Origin: Devosia sp. LC5
GTDB lineage: Bacteria; Pseudomonadota; Alphaproteobacteria; Rhizobiales; Devosiaceae
Assembly (NCBI RefSeq): GCF_000735585.1
Contig: NZ_JNNO01000043.1
Span: 62,001-126,000 of the forward strand
Direction: 5' to 3'
Length of the DNA stretch: 64,000 nt
Below are positions 9,213 to 16,114 of this stretch, one piece after another. The first letter of the stretch is position 1. Each line of letters starts with the position of its first letter. A model generated the notes under the pieces. It was not told the origin of the DNA. It worked only from the letters and a program-made list of their open reading frames with translations, and searched no databases. A program made the translations under genes and the position numbers.

Positions 9213-10063
9213 GCTGCCCTCCTAACGCAGTCTTTGCACATGGGCTGGAACAGATCACCTTGACCGGTCAGCCGCTCACGAGGGAACGCAGCGCCCCATC
9301 CGAAGCCATGCTTTTCGATGACTTCGCGCTCCAACCCGTTGAGCCAGTTGCCCCATTCTGGGTATAGAACCGACGCCTCGGCGCGGTCGCCCTTGGTCTG
9401 CATCGTTCCGCACATGCATTCGCCAGAGCGGCAAAGCTGTTGGGCTACCGGGTTGATCGGCGTACCGCGTGACTTGAGGTATTCGTCCCGCTCGTCCTGA
9501 GACCAGCTATGGATGAGGCTCGTCCAGATGTTCCCCGGCGAGGCCGGGTCTTGCCGCCACTCCTGAAGGTTCTTCTGGCGGTTCTCGCTTTCATCCTGCC
9601 GAGCGCCGTTGAGCAGCAAGATGCGAACGCCCCGCTTGCCATGCCGGATGGCCTTGGAGATTGCCTTGCGGAACGGTTGGGCCTTGAGAACGCGATACGC
9701 GAAGCCATGAGCGCCTATGCCCTTGCCGAAAAAGCCTTTGCGGAGAACATAGTCCTCATACGCAGTGCCGGCATCGGCTTCGATAAAGTCGCTCGATAGA
9801 TGACCATAGGTGTCACGAACGAACTGGCTGGTTTCGGGAATGCCGCAACGGGTGTTGCCGTGCACCACCAGATCAATCTTCAACCCGAGTTCGCGGGCGA
9901 TCTGGTCAGACGCTGCACTGTCCTTTCCGCCTGACACCATCGAGACGATATGCGTCGGGTTGAACTCTGCGACGGCGCGGCGAACGATATCGGCACTCTC
10001 TGCAAGCTTCCGCTCCATGCCTTCACTCTTCTCCGCCGTCACGCGGCTTGCTGGGGTGGTCAT
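9209..10063 (-). CDS. PP-loop PAPS-reductase-like protein
   Basis: Adenine-nucleotide alpha-hydrolase fold: the PP-loop SGGKDS at residues 44-49 binds ATP pyrophosphate. A downstream LLLNGARQDESENR also fits PAPS-reductase relatives. Cysteines cluster near the C-terminus (CRSGECMCGTM, MCKDC), possibly a metal or Fe-S site. Phage homologues of this fold occur in nucleic-acid modification and sulfur transfer, but the substrate here is unknown. Start ATG 10063 has GGAG eight bases upstream; a GTG at 10072 is the alternative. Confidence 0.85.
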   Translation of the reverse strand: MTTPASRVTAEKSEGMERKLAESADIVRRAVAEFNPTHIVSMVSGGKDSAASDQIARELGLKIDLVVHGNTRCGIPETSQFVRDTYGHLSSDFIEADAGTAYEDYVLRKGFFGKGIGAHGFAYRVLKAQPFRKAISKAIRHGKRGVRILLLNGARQDESENRQKNLQEWRQDPASPGNIWTSLIHSWSQDERDEYLKSRGTPINPVAQQLCRSGECMCGTMQTKGDRAEASVLYPEWGNWLNGLEREVIEKHGFGWGAAFPRERLTGQGDLFQPMCKDCVRRAA

Positions 10064-10065
10064 GA

Positions 10066-10281
10066 CTAGCACTCCACCCGGAATGTTCCGCGATGCGGAT
10101 TATAGCAGGATAGGCTTTCCATCCCTCCAGGGGCGGCCGGGCCAGAGGTGCGGACACGTTCATATTGAACCTGGCCGTCCGGCCTGACGCTGGCTACCAT
10201 AATCGAATTATACGGGGTTAGCGTGGCCCCACAGCCTGCGATGGTGGCTGCAATTGCGAGGATGGGTGCGAGCTTCATCAT
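10066..10281 (-). CDS. small lipoprotein
   Basis: 71 residues: MMKLAPILAIAATIAGCGATL is a lipoprotein signal with lipobox IAGC. The short mature part has two more cysteines (SCYN, VEC). The start overlaps the HNH gene stop by four bases. A surface or periplasmic lipoprotein expressed from an early phage operon could act on superinfection, but no function can be read. Confidence 0.65.
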   Translation of the reverse strand: MMKLAPILAIAATIAGCGATLTPYNSIMVASVRPDGQVQYERVRTSGPAAPGGMESLSCYNPHRGTFRVEC

Positions 10282-10685
10282 TGCTTCAAATCTCCGAAAT
10301 AGCCGACGCGCTTGGTCAGCGGTGTTGATGCTGTTTTCTGTGGTGCTGCCTTCCCCCATCGAGCAGAGCGGATACGAGAGGGAGGGCGAATGCCGAGATG
10401 GCGATCCGACATGCGCTTGTTCTTCGCCTGCATGGGGACGTCATAGGTCGCCGTCTTGTGGGCATGGCATTTGACGCAGCAGGCGACAGCGTTTTCGAGA
10501 ACGTCGCTGCCTTCGTCTGTCGCCGGAATAGGATAGTGGTCTATCTCAACGCGTTTGCCGTCCAGGGCCGCATTGCATCGCTGGCCGGGGCGAAGGCCAT
10601 AGACCGTTCCAACCGCCTCACAAAAGCCGCCTGAGCGCTCCCGAGCCTGCCGTTTGACCTTGGCGGAGAAGTTATGCCGGGGCAT
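10278..10685 (-). CDS. HNH endonuclease-family protein
   Basis: 135 residues starting MPRHNFSAKVKRQARERSGG. The HNH core is visible: paired cysteines (GFCEAVG, QRCNAA), VEIDHYPIP with the catalytic-type His, LENAVACCVKCHAHKT supplying the asparagine, zinc cysteines and final histidines. It lies in the leftward arm, away from the packaging genes, so it is more likely a homing or accessory nuclease than the packaging HNH at 25845. Confidence 0.85.
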   Translation of the reverse strand: MPRHNFSAKVKRQARERSGGFCEAVGTVYGLRPGQRCNAALDGKRVEIDHYPIPATDEGSDVLENAVACCVKCHAHKTATYDVPMQAKNKRMSDRHLGIRPPSRIRSARWGKAAPQKTASTPLTKRVGYFGDLKQ

Positions 10686-10872
10686 GGCCGGCCTCCAACT
10701 GCTCGATGCGCTTTTCCAGCTTTTCGATGCGGGCTGACAACTGGTCGCGCGTAACGCGGGGCTCTGGTGCGCAGTAGCATCCTTCGGGCCCATAGAGTCC
10801 GCCCCAGCACTCTGGCAGCCAGAACTTGCCGCCCGGAACATCGCTGTCGCGAACCCAGTGGCACCTAGCCAT
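10672..10872 (-). CDS. hypothetical phage protein with C-terminal coiled coil
   Basis: 66 residues: MARCHWVRDSDVPGGKFWLP followed by ECWGGLYGPEGCYC, a cysteine-containing segment that may bind metal, then the heptad helix QLSARIEKLEKRIEQLEAG. It overlaps both neighbours. Function unknown. Confidence 0.6.
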   Translation of the reverse strand: MARCHWVRDSDVPGGKFWLPECWGGLYGPEGCYCAPEPRVTRDQLSARIEKLEKRIEQLEAGHAPA

Positions 10873-11080
10873 CATTGGCCTCCGCGCGGCCCAAAGCCGT
10901 AAGGGTAAAAACGGGCCCATCATCGAACGTCTCGACAGAGAGCAGTCCGGCCCGCTCCATCCTTCGAAGCGAAACATGAGCTGCCTTTGGAATGGAGGCA
11001 TCAACACCAGGACAAACAGACCCGCCAGCGGAGGAGATGAGGGCCAATAGCTGGCGCTCTTGGATGGTGAGCTTTCTCAT
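10865..11080 (-). CDS. small winged-helix-like phage protein
   Basis: 71 residues, MRKLTIQERQLLALISSAGG, then a segment reading VSLRRMERAGLLSVE and VFTLTALGRAEAN: the helix-turn-helix plus wing pattern of a small DNA-binding protein. The start overlaps the DUF1643 stop by four bases. Likely a transcription accessory; target unknown. Confidence 0.65.
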   Translation of the reverse strand: MRKLTIQERQLLALISSAGGSVCPGVDASIPKAAHVSLRRMERAGLLSVETFDDGPVFTLTALGRAEANDG

Positions 11081-11685
11081 GGCCGGAACTCCACCAGGGC
11101 AGACGACTTCGGCAAGTAGAGCGGGTGGCCGGGATGGCCATCCTTCGAGAGTTTGAGGGCATAGCGCGGGCAATCGGCCAGCCAACCCAGCATGGTTTCG
11201 TCTTGGCCAAGGTGTGCGCCATGGTTTCCCCAAGCGCACACGACTTTGTCGATCGCGCTGCCGCCAAACTCTTCCCGCTCGTCAATGAGGCCGCGGACGA
11301 TCTGGCAGTTATCAGGCCCTACCGGGTCATCACCGTGATTGAGCTTCAGCAGCTCGGCCGGATCGGTAGCGCGATAGGCGAACAGGTTGACCACGTCCAT
11401 GCGGTCATAGCCCCACGCCCTAGCAAAGCTGACACAGCGGCGGATGGTCGGATCGTCGGTCTCCCCATCGGCGGTGGACGGGTTGAGCATGACGAACAGC
11501 ACCGACTTAGGCCAGCCGATATGCTCGCCGGCGCCGTCGACAACGGGCGCCCCGGTTTCAGGATCATTCCCCCACGACCAATGGGCAGCATCCGGCCATA
11601 GGCGCCACTCCCGCCATAAGTGATAGCGGTAGCGTTCGTCCTTGGAGATGCGAGCGCCGGCAGCGATGTATTGAACCCCGTTCAT
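11077..11685 (-). CDS. DUF1643 family protein
   Basis: 202 residues with the family hallmark VLFVMLNPSTADGETDDPTIRRC followed by AWGYDRMDVVNLFAYRATDP and WGNHG. DUF1643 proteins are common in phages and mobile elements; the biochemical role is not established. It is coupled to neighbours by ATGA overlaps at both ends. Confidence 0.88.
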   Translation of the reverse strand: MNGVQYIAAGARISKDERYRYHLWREWRLWPDAAHWSWGNDPETGAPVVDGAGEHIGWPKSVLFVMLNPSTADGETDDPTIRRCVSFARAWGYDRMDVVNLFAYRATDPAELLKLNHGDDPVGPDNCQIVRGLIDEREEFGGSAIDKVVCAWGNHGAHLGQDETMLGWLADCPRYALKLSKDGHPGHPLYLPKSSALVEFRP

Positions 11686-11822
11686 GCTGCCACCTTCCTC
11701 GGCTCAGCCTTAGGAGGCTCCCGTTCAATCCATCCATTTCCAGATCGAGTTAGGATTACGGGGATCTCCATCCATTTGCCCTGGTGATCACAGGTGTATT
11801 TGGTGGTGAGGAGGGAGGTCAT
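11682..11822 (-). CDS. very small phage protein
   Basis: 46 residues, MTSLLTTKYTCDHQGKWMEI to PRKVAA. The start codon at 11822 overlaps the stop of the DUF5131 gene by four bases and the stop overlaps DUF1643. The tight coupling is the main evidence that it is translated. No family recognised. Confidence 0.55.
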   Translation of the reverse strand: MTSLLTTKYTCDHQGKWMEIPVILTRSGNGWIEREPPKAEPRKVAA

Positions 11823-12754
11823 GGCGACGCCTCCGGAAAGCCGTTGTGCTCGACGTTGTCGAGAAGTCGGCCATTGGCCTTCTTCCCATACCGCTGAACC
11901 CATGCGCCGTTTTCGAACTGGTGGAATAGGGGGCCGCTCGCCGAAATGATTGGCCCGGTGTCGCCCCACTCGCCCCATTGCTTGAACAGGAAGGGCACGC
12001 CAGCGGCAGCGCATTGATCGCGCAGGCTGCGGAACCAGTCAGGGTGCGATGGTCTGGCCTCCGGCCCACTTTCGCCCCCGGCAATGACCCAGTTCACCTT
12101 TGCCTTGCCGGGCTTGCTCCGAGGGCGAATGCCGTAGGGCGCATGCATATGGCAGCCCCGCAGGACGTCTACGACGGGGAAGCCGAAGACACGGATGTTC
12201 TCGGCCGGCCGTGCGGCTTCAAGATCAATGGGTCCTAGCATCGGCTCGACGCTGATGAAGCGAACAGCAGCATCGTGCCGGAGCAGGTGGGGGATGTTCA
12301 TGTCCGCCCGCTGCTGATCCTCGACAGTGGTGCCCAGCCAAACATGGCCCCTCACCTCATCCCAGAACGCCGGCAGCATCTTGCCGATATTCTGCGGCCG
12401 CTTGGTCAGCAGCTGCCAGTCGAGGGCAGGGGTATCGCGGATCAGCGCCCAAAGGTCATCGCGCCATTCGGTGGGCACCTGGTTATCGAACACATCGGCC
12501 AGTGACGAGCAGAACACGCGCTGGCGCCGGCCATGCTCAGCAAAGAACGCGGCGGCCTGCTTCTGCCAGCGACGTGGCTGCTGCCAGTTGCTCTCGCTGG
12601 TACGGGAGCGTTCGCCGCCCCACTTCACCCGGCCGTGCCGCTTGTCCATCAGGGCCTCGGCATAGCAATGATCGCATGCCGGGCTGATCTTGGTGCAGCC
12701 GATCCATGGATTGAACGTGGAATCCGTCCACTCGATTGCGCTGGTCTCGGCCAT
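11819..12754 (-). CDS. phage Gp37/Gp68-type DUF5131 protein
   Basis: 311 residues. It opens with IEWTDSTFNPWIGCTKISPA, and the cysteine cluster C-x6-C-x2-C (GCTKISPACDHCYAE) recalls radical-SAM-type iron-sulfur binding. Later family landmarks are TKRPQNI, WLGTTVEDQ, ISVEPMLGPI and WVIAGGESGPEARP. These proteins are frequent in phages and mobile elements, with no proven reaction. Confidence 0.9.
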   Translation of the reverse strand: MAETSAIEWTDSTFNPWIGCTKISPACDHCYAEALMDKRHGRVKWGGERSRTSESNWQQPRRWQKQAAAFFAEHGRRQRVFCSSLADVFDNQVPTEWRDDLWALIRDTPALDWQLLTKRPQNIGKMLPAFWDEVRGHVWLGTTVEDQQRADMNIPHLLRHDAAVRFISVEPMLGPIDLEAARPAENIRVFGFPVVDVLRGCHMHAPYGIRPRSKPGKAKVNWVIAGGESGPEARPSHPDWFRSLRDQCAAAGVPFLFKQWGEWGDTGPIISASGPLFHQFENGAWVQRYGKKANGRLLDNVEHNGFPEASP

Positions 12755-12954
12755 CAGAAGCTCCCCTCGTCGTCGTAATCGTCGCTGAAATCATCATCCC
12801 AGCAGCGGCATCCGCTGATGGCCGAGCAGCCGCAGTCGAGGACGTCGGGGTCATCGACTAAGTCATAGACGGGCTGTGGATGCTCACGATCGGCTTGGGC
12901 CGCGCAACGCTCGCAACCGCACAGGTCGGAATGCTGGACTGAAACCTTGCCCAT
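12754..12954 (-). CDS. small acidic cysteine-rich protein
   Basis: 66 residues: MGKVSVQHSDLCGCERCAAQ, then CGCSAISGCRC and an acidic tail (DDDFSDDYDDE). Seven cysteines in C-x-C and C-x-x-C spacings suggest a metal site. It starts one base into the previous stop (TGATG) and ends against DUF5131, so it may be a partner of that cysteine-cluster protein (speculative). Confidence 0.6.
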   Translation of the reverse strand: MGKVSVQHSDLCGCERCAAQADREHPQPVYDLVDDPDVLDCGCSAISGCRCWDDDFSDDYDDEGSF

Positions 12955-13058
12955 CAGAACGCTCCCCAGATAGGAGCATCAAACCGAACCCAGTACGCAC
13001 CAGCTATCATCAGCGCGAACCAAGTAATGCAGAGGGTGGTGTTGAGGGTGGGGGTCAT
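12954..13058 (-). CDS. 34-residue single-pass membrane peptide
   Basis: MTPTLNTTLCITWFALMIAG continues to a short C-terminus ending DAPIWGAF. It has one transmembrane helix (about residues 9-24). The ATG overlaps the upstream stop by four bases (ATGA) and its TGA overlaps the next ATG (TGATG), so it fits exactly into the coupled operon. Candidate microprotein; function unknown. Confidence 0.55.
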   Translation of the reverse strand: MTPTLNTTLCITWFALMIAGAYWVRFDAPIWGAF

Positions 13059-13411
13059 GGCTGAACACCACGTCCAGCGAGCGCGCGGACGGTGGGCCTT
13101 GCCATGATCTGACACTGTAGGGCATGAATGCCGTGGCGGAATTCCTCGGCCCCGTCAGGGTGATCCACAGGTAGCGCCACGAATAGGTTCCAAGCGTAAA
13201 CTAGCTTTTCGAGAACTTCTTTTTCAGCTTCGGTCAGGGAGGAACTGTTGGGCGCGTAGTGGTTGTCTTTCCAAGCCCCCAAGGCATCGCTAGCCCTGCT
13301 TTTGGCGAATACAGCAATCTGCTGGTACGGTTCTGATACGTGCTCAACCGGCTTGAAATCGGCAATATCAGCTAGCGCGAGCAACAGCGCTTCTTCGGCG
13401 GTCATCTTCAT
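13055..13411 (-). CDS. phage protein with C-terminal helical hairpin
   Basis: 118 residues. The second half reads LTEAEKEVLEKLVYAWNLFV then HPDGAEEFRHGIHALQ and IMARPTVR, a two-helix arrangement found in many small phage proteins. The topology loosely recalls Acb2/Tad1-type anti-signalling sponges, but I cannot establish homology. Coupled to neighbours by four-base overlaps. Confidence 0.65.
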   Translation of the reverse strand: MKMTAEEALLLALADIADFKPVEHVSEPYQQIAVFAKSRASDALGAWKDNHYAPNSSSLTEAEKEVLEKLVYAWNLFVALPVDHPDGAEEFRHGIHALQCQIMARPTVRALAGRGVQP

Positions 13412-13719
13412 TCCGCTGCCTCCACATTATCGTGGTTCAGATCGGTATCGCCTTCGACAGCAACACGGGCTTCGCGGTCCTTGAGCCGTTGCAGAGCGCG
13501 TTCCGGGCCGACTTCGCTGAAGTCCTTGCGCCACTGCTGCATCTTCTCTTGATAGGCCGCCCATTGCTGGCGGCGTTCTTCCTTCTGCTCGGGCGAGAGC
13601 GCTTCCCAGGCTGCCCGTTGGGCCTGCTGGTTGGTAAGGCGCTCTTTCTTGATGCCTGGGCGATAGTTCAGCGGGTCAGCCCCGGCGGGCACACGAAGCG
13701 CTGTGAGACCTTTGACCAT
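13408..13719 (-). CDS. hypothetical phage protein, coiled coil
   Basis: 103 residues, highly charged and Gln/Glu/Arg-rich (QQAQRAAWEALSPEQKEERR, QWAAYQEKMQQWRKDF), predicting a long helix. It follows the next upstream gene by two bases and overlaps the downstream start. No family recognised. Confidence 0.6.
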   Translation of the reverse strand: MVKGLTALRVPAGADPLNYRPGIKKERLTNQQAQRAAWEALSPEQKEERRQQWAAYQEKMQQWRKDFSEVGPERALQRLKDREARVAVEGDTDLNHDNVEAAE

Positions 13720-13721
13720 GA

Positions 13722-14069
13722 TCAGCCTTCCTTGCCGGCGGGCGGCAGTTTCTTGATATCGTTGAGGGTGAGTTGAACGAGACCGGCCTTATGCAGGGTC
13801 TCGCGAGAAAGCAGACCGCCATTGCCGCCACGCAGCTGGCCAGCGATCATTGCGCCGGTGTCATCAAACTGGACGGCAGCAACGAGATCAGCAGCGGTAG
13901 ACTGCAGCCGGGTTGCATCGGCACTCGCGTCGAACAGCAAACGCCGTATCGAGGTGGCAGACACACCAGCGTCAAACTCCGCCCAAGCCCATGTTGCTAA
14001 GCTTGGCGATACCGCTTCCAGCTCATCAATGAGATTCTGTTGGGCGCCCTGTTCGAAATGGTCGATCAT
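13722..14069 (-). CDS. hypothetical phage protein
   Basis: 115 residues, starting MIDHFEQGAQQNLIDELEAV, soluble and helical in its first two-thirds. The end TLHKAGLVQLTLNDIKKLPP may be a short strand-helix. No family recognised. It sits two bases from each neighbour. Confidence 0.6.
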   Translation of the reverse strand: MIDHFEQGAQQNLIDELEAVSPSLATWAWAEFDAGVSATSIRRLLFDASADATRLQSTAADLVAAVQFDDTGAMIAGQLRGGNGGLLSRETLHKAGLVQLTLNDIKKLPPAGKEG

Positions 14070-14071
14070 GG

Positions 14072-14380
14072 CTAAACAGCGCTCGGCAATTCGCCCGTGC
14101 GGACGAAGTGCTCAAGGATGGGCAGTAGGGCCGCGACCTGATCGCGGGATAGGTGCATTCGGGTATTAGCAGACCAATGGTCGTGCATCTCATGCGGCGT
14201 CGGGATGTCTTGCCAGCCCTTGCCGTACTGGAAGTGCTTCAGCCCAATCTCATTGGCGCCGAACCAGATAGCGTCGTCGGTCGCGAGCGATGACGCCTGA
14301 ACGGAGCAGGGGACATCGTAGAGGTCGGTAAACTCGATCCGGCCAAACCCGCGATTGGTGGTGGTGACCTTGAGGTCCAT
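14072..14380 (-). CDS. conserved phage protein (GFG-IEF family)
   Basis: 102 residues. The layout NRGFGRIEFTDLYDVPCSVQ, SSLATDDAIWFGAN, then a C-terminal RMHLSRDQVAALLPILEHFV is a recurrent pattern in phage early regions. I chose ATG 14380 because AGGAG lies six bases upstream; upstream in-frame ATGs lack this spacing. Function unknown. Confidence 0.75.
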   Translation of the reverse strand: MDLKVTTTNRGFGRIEFTDLYDVPCSVQASSLATDDAIWFGANEIGLKHFQYGKGWQDIPTPHEMHDHWSANTRMHLSRDQVAALLPILEHFVRTGELPSAV

Positions 14381-14434
14381 CGTCATCTCCTGATCTTCGC
14401 TAGAACGCACCACTCGGATGCGCTCAGGTGAGGA

Positions 14435-14650
14435 TCAGTCAGCGTTGGCGCGAGCGATTTCGGTGCTGTCCATCGGAGGGGCAATCATCCGCTCGCTGCC
14501 GTCCACGGCATTGTTGATCAGTTGGGCAAAGCGAAGGAGCTCTGCATCCGTAGCGACTTCAGCAAAACCCAGCAGAACGAACGAGCTGATGCCGCTCAGG
14601 TTGTTGCGGGCTTCGTAGGTGAGTGCATCGCGAATGGTCTTGGCGTTCAT
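14435..14650 (-). CDS. first gene of leftward phage operon, hypothetical
   Basis: 71 residues, MNAKTIRDALTYEARNNLSG, helical. It is the promoter-proximal gene of the leftward arm, directly downstream of the promoter and operator at 14697-14724. No family recognised. Confidence 0.65.
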   Translation of the reverse strand: MNAKTIRDALTYEARNNLSGISSFVLLGFAEVATDAELLRFAQLINNAVDGSERMIAPPMDSTEIARANAD

Positions 14651-14696
14651 TTTCCATCTCCATAGAGGCGACCGCCTCGCTGATCTGATGGATATC

Positions 14697-14724
14697 AATG
14701 TAACAGTTTATGCTACAGTGTCAA
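14697..14724 (-). promoter_or_regulatory. leftward early promoter (pL-like)
   Basis: On the minus strand TTGACA (14719-14724) is followed after 16 bp by TACATT (14697-14702). A 19-bp palindrome fills the spacer. The first gene starts about 47 bp downstream at 14650. The -35 is a perfect consensus match; the -10 matches at four of six positions. Confidence 0.75.
14699..14717 (-). promoter_or_regulatory. repressor operator, leftward promoter
   Basis: TGTAGCATAAACTGTTACA on the minus strand. It differs at one base of 19 from the site at the cro-like gene (17144-17162) and forms an inverted repeat TGTAGCA-N5-TGTTACA. It lies between the -35 and -10 of the leftward promoter, so bound repressor would block it. 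Confidence 0.75.
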
Positions 14725-14730
14725 CCGTGA

Positions 14731-14749
14731 TGTAGCAAAAGATGCAACA
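14731..14749 (+). promoter_or_regulatory. second, diverged operator copy
   Basis: TGTAGCAAAAGATGCAACA matches the other operators at 15 of 19 positions and keeps the TGTWGCA-N5-TGCAACA symmetry. It lies 13 bp from the first copy, suggesting cooperative binding upstream of the leftward -35. Confidence 0.6.
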
Positions 14750-14814
14750 CGCATGACGCTGGGCATTTTATCTGTTTTGCGACTCGACTCGGTTCCGGTT
14801 CCCGGTCTTAATAA

Positions 14815-14829
14815 GAACATAACGGGAAC
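14815..14829 (+). promoter_or_regulatory. predicted LexA (SOS) box
   Basis: GAAC-N7-GAAC, the alphaproteobacterial LexA-box form, lies 17 bp before ATG 14847 and close to a TTAATAA stretch that may be the -10. A 7-bp inverted repeat (GTTCCCG 14798-14804, CGGGAAC 14823-14829) overlaps it. Binding is inferred from the motif only. Confidence 0.55.
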
Positions 14830-14846
14830 ACTGAACGGAGGCGACT

Positions 14847-15194
14847 ATGTGTGATGGAGCGAACGTATTGCTTCATGTCCGCTGTGGCGGGTGCTCAAAG
14901 CTGTATCAGCGGGAAGTGGGATTGCCGGCCGGGCGCCCGCCACCGGTGGATGGTGATGAGCTGATGGAACACCCTGAAATCAGGGAGATGAAATTCGAGT
15001 GCCCGAAGTGCGAAACGCCCAGCGCCGAGATCGTGGCCTTTAAAAGTGAAGGAATCTCGCCATGCAGCATGATGTCAGCGAATTTGTCGCGGTCGGCACT
15101 GTCACGCACTATGTTGTCCAGGCATACCGCAAGGGCAAGCGCGGTAAGGTCGAAGCCGAAGAACCAAAGATCGCCCGCGATGATGATCCGGTGA
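14847..15194 (+). CDS. zinc-ribbon-like small protein (3' part uncertain)
   Basis: Begins MCDGANVLLHVRCGGCSKLY with GGAGG six bases upstream. Two cysteine pairs (RCGGC and FECPKCE, about 45 residues apart) suggest a zinc ribbon. The last 45 codons overlap a better-looking frame (15062-15235) and read as low-complexity Ser/Arg, so the real protein may end or shift frame near 15060. It is first of a two-gene unit behind a predicted SOS box. Confidence 0.6.
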   Translation: MCDGANVLLHVRCGGCSKLYQREVGLPAGRPPPVDGDELMEHPEIREMKFECPKCETPSAEIVAFKSEGISPCSMMSANLSRSALSRTMLSRHTARASAVRSKPKNQRSPAMMIR

Positions 15195-15235
15195 TCCTGG
15201 CCAAGCATGGCGATCTGCCGGAGCATCTGGGGTAG
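15062..15235 (+). CDS. 57-residue phage protein
   Basis: MQHDVSEFVAVGTVTHYVVQ to HGDLPEHLG, basic centre (AYRKGKRGK) and acidic end. Codon use is natural, and GAAGGA lies upstream of the ATG. It overlaps the preceding frame by 133 bases at a different phase. Second gene of the short SOS-box-led unit; function unknown. Confidence 0.55.
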   Translation: MQHDVSEFVAVGTVTHYVVQAYRKGKRGKVEAEEPKIARDDDPVILAKHGDLPEHLG

Positions 15236-15243
15236 GGACCAAC

Positions 15244-15269
15244 AAAAAGCCCGCCTGGTTAGGGCGGGC
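15244..15269 (-). terminator. intrinsic terminator of the hicAB unit
   Basis: Inverted repeat GCCCGCC-N7-GGCGGGC with, on the minus strand, a TTTTT tract immediately after the stem. It sits about 30 bp beyond the hicB stop. Confidence 0.75.
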
Positions 15270-15299
15270 CGCAGTCTTTGGTTTCGGGCGTTGAAAGGC

Positions 15300-15719
15300 C
15301 TAACCGCTGATCACAATCGTGCGGTGAAAAGCGATTTGACGGCCGGCGGTCTCGGTCAAAATTCCGAAACGGCGCCAAGATTCCGAATGCGCAACTTGCT
15401 CTTCAATCTCTATCACTCGACGCTCAAGCTCGGCGAGCTGGTCATCAATTTCGTCATGGTGGGCACGCATAGCTCTAATGGCCGCGAAGAGTTCATCGCG
15501 TTCCGTTCGAGCCGTTGCTGTTGCACTATGTGGGGCAGGGATGTCGGTGCCACGTTTTTGAGCGGCAGCTATCCACTCCTCAAAAGCGAGAAGCGCATTT
15601 GTTACTGCCTCTTCCGGCGTTTCGCCATCTGACATGCACCCTACCAAATCGGGGAAGTGTGCCAGATAGCCACCGCCGTCCTCGTCAGAAAGCCGGCTAA
15701 CGACAATTGGGTAGTCCAT
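15300..15719 (-). CDS. hicB: HicB-family antitoxin with coiled-coil extension
   Basis: Antitoxin partner of the preceding HicA. The HicB partial RNase-H-like fold occupies residues 1-55 (YPIVVSRLSDEDGGGYLAHF, DGETPEEAVTNALLAFEEWI). Instead of a usual C-terminal DNA-binding domain there is a heptad-rich segment (about 70-115: DELFAAIRAMRAHHDEIDDQ). Its ATG abuts the hicA stop. Confidence 0.88.
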   Translation of the reverse strand: MDYPIVVSRLSDEDGGGYLAHFPDLVGCMSDGETPEEAVTNALLAFEEWIAAAQKRGTDIPAPHSATATARTERDELFAAIRAMRAHHDEIDDQLAELERRVIEIEEQVAHSESWRRFGILTETAGRQIAFHRTIVISG

Positions 15720-15989
15720 TTACTCGGCTCCTTTCTCTTCTTTTTCGTACTTTATATGGGCATCAATCATGGCAACAAGCGCCCTAATGTATACGGGCTT
15801 AATGGGGCGCTTATATGGAACCGACTGGTGTGCGGTTAAGTGTGGGCTCGCCGCCATGTAGTGACTATCCCTAACGGGCTTCATCAACTCGATACCGTTT
15901 TGGTCACAAAGCCGCTGAACATCACCAATGCTCCAATCACCCTGAGGGTTCCGGCGCATCTGCTCGAGCAAAGGCATCTTAGGCGCCAT
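15720..15989 (-). CDS. hicA: HicA-family toxin (mRNA interferase)
   Basis: Small RNA-cleaving toxin with a double-stranded-RNA-binding-like fold. The catalytic-type histidine is in DSHYMAASPH (His43), followed by the typical SVPYKRPIKPVYIRALVAMI. 89 residues; toxin precedes antitoxin as in most hic loci. The pair sits in the immunity region, where it may stabilise the prophage or act in defence. Confidence 0.87.
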   Translation of the reverse strand: MAPKMPLLEQMRRNPQGDWSIGDVQRLCDQNGIELMKPVRDSHYMAASPHLTAHQSVPYKRPIKPVYIRALVAMIDAHIKYEKEEKGAE

Positions 15990-16114
15990 AGGTTGCCAGT
16001 CTCCTTACACCGACTGGCGCCGGCGACAAATCACATTGTGGTTGGATTCGTGCATCCCTCCCATGCACAATGCCGTTCTATCGTTATTGATGAGACGACA
16101 CAAGCATTTACCAT

